Shown piece by piece: positions 5,425 through 6,113 of a stretch of DNA of 6,113 nt (the stretch's first letter is position 1; every line of letters starts with the position of its first letter). The DNA is taken from assembly GCF_938018145.1 (NCBI RefSeq), contig NZ_CALIII010000289.1:1-6113 (forward strand). Direction: 5' to 3'. Below the pieces are notes generated by a model. It was given only the letters and a program-made list of their open reading frames with translations. It ran no database searches and was not told where the DNA came from. The translations under genes and the position numbers were made by a program. The stretch is from an uncultured Campylobacter sp. (lineage in GTDB: Bacteria > Campylobacterota > Campylobacteria > Campylobacterales > Campylobacteraceae).

Positions 5425-6095
5425 ATATCGATTTTACGCCCTTTTACCTCTCGCTAAAGCTTGCTTTTATCTCGACTGCGATCTTGTTTTTTCTCGTGTT
5501 GCCGGTTGCGTTTTGGCTCAGCCGCGCGAGTTTTAAATTTAAACCCGTGCTAGAAGCCGTGATCTCGCTACCTCTCGTGTTGCCGCCTTCGGTACTCGGT
5601 TTTTACATGCTGGTTTTTCTCTCGCCTTACAACTTTTTGGGCAAATTTTTTGAGGAAACCTTTGATATCCGCTTGGTTTTTAACTTTTCAGGCCTCATCA
5701 TCGCTAGCTGCATCTACTCGCTGCCGTTTATGTTTCAGCCGCTTCAGGCGGGCTTTGCGAGCCTGCCAAAGAGCCTTTTTGAGGCGAGCTATTCGCTAGG
5801 CAAAGGCAAATGGGAGACGCTTTTTAGAGTCGCCTTGCCAAATATCAAACCCTCGCTTCTAACTGCTCTCATAGTAAGTTTCGCGCACACTTTGGGCGAG
5901 TTTGGCGTCGTGCTGATGATAGGCGGCAGCGCCCCAGACAAGACAAAAGTCGCTAGCATCGCTATCTACGAGGCCGTCGAGCTCATGGACTATACTAAGG
6001 CGCACGTTTATTCGGCGATTATGCTGTTTATAAGCTTTGCGGTGCTATTTTTAGTCTATTTTTTCAACAATTCACACTCAAAGAGGACGCAATGA
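5421..6095 (+). CDS. modB: ModB molybdate ABC transporter permease
   Basis: This 224-residue inner-membrane protein is near the 229 of E. coli ModB. Hydrophobic segments lie at about 10-33, 46-67, 88-110, 143-168 and 196-215. The ModB-typical SLPLVLPPSVLGFYML (49-64) follows the first loop. The cytoplasmic EAA loop that docks on ModC is EASYSLGKGKWETLFRVALP (121-140), with the conserved G at 127 and the closing P. HTLGEFGVVLMIGG (156-169) is also characteristic. Two copies should form the channel through which ModA releases molybdate. The ATG overlaps the modC stop (ATGA) and only a weak GAG precedes it, so coupled translation is likely. The last four bases overlap the start of another reading frame. 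Confidence 0.93.
   Translation: MNIDFTPFYLSLKLAFISTAILFFLVLPVAFWLSRASFKFKPVLEAVISLPLVLPPSVLGFYMLVFLSPYNFLGKFFEETFDIRLVFNFSGLIIASCIYSLPFMFQPLQAGFASLPKSLFEASYSLGKGKWETLFRVALPNIKPSLLTALIVSFAHTLGEFGVVLMIGGSAPDKTKVASIAIYEAVELMDYTKAHVYSAIMLFISFAVLFLVYFFNNSHSKRTQ
6083..6087 (+). promoter_or_regulatory. Ribosome binding site for the gene that begins at 6092
   Basis: GAGGA lies 4 nt before an ATG that overlaps the modB stop. It is stronger than the sites before modC or modB and supports a real downstream gene in the same operon. Confidence 0.5.
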
Positions 6096-6113
6096 AAGAT
6101 ATAAACGCAAATC
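6092..6113 (+). CDS. Start of a further operon gene (partial, 7 codons)
   Basis: The ATG overlaps the modB stop as ATGA, the same junction as the two before it, and has a GAGGA site 4 nt upstream. Only MKDINAN can be read before the window ends, too little to assign a family. Position suggests a role in molybdenum or tungsten uptake or in cofactor synthesis, but that is inference from context alone. Confidence 0.5.

Noticed and set aside
1..6113. A mobile island or defence system
   Set aside because: No transposase, integrase, tRNA, terminal repeats or abrupt change in codon style is visible; all genes fit core transport and envelope operons.

Overview
The window looks like Campylobacterota chromosome, most likely a Campylobacter species of the higher-GC oral group (C. 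showae/rectus/curvus-like). The evidence is the AAATTT-rich codon use, the tight head-to-tail gene packing with overlapping ATGA junctions, and protein sets that match Campylobacter operons. The species assignment is inference; the sequence holds no marker gene.

The left part (1-2410, minus strand) is a three-gene operon for outer-membrane lipid handling. It reads mlaA (VacJ), then mlaC (Ttg2D-like periplasmic phospholipid carrier), then the N-terminal 370 residues of an RND/MMPL-family membrane transporter that runs off the left edge. Spacings are 1 and 7 nt, each with a good Shine-Dalgarno. MlaA should take phospholipid out of the outer leaflet of the outer membrane, MlaC should ferry it across the periplasm, and the RND protein is a candidate partner. 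The classical MlaFED ABC importer is not in this window.

The middle (2411-2593) is a divergent, AT-rich control region of 183 bp. It holds two perfect 14-bp AT palindromes, a likely -10 for the rightward operon, and strong ribosome binding sites at both edges.

The right part (2594-6113, plus strand) is a molybdate (or tungstate) sensing and uptake operon: modE (regulator with two Mop domains), modA (periplasmic binding protein), a small two-Mop-domain protein, modC (ATPase with a TOBE/Mop-like tail), modB (permease), and the first seven codons of a further gene that overlaps modB. Junctions are +3, 0, -4, -4 and -4 nt, so the genes are almost certainly co-transcribed and translationally coupled. 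ModA captures the oxyanion, ModB/ModC import it, the Mop protein may store or buffer it, and ModE probably senses it and represses its own operon. The operon carries five Mop/TOBE-type modules.

Every gene belongs to a recognisable family. I see no mobile element, CRISPR array, tRNA or rRNA, and no clear evidence of a wholly new system. The points most worth a second look are the MlaA-MlaC-RND grouping, the divergent two-Mop protein, and the palindromes in the divergent promoter region.
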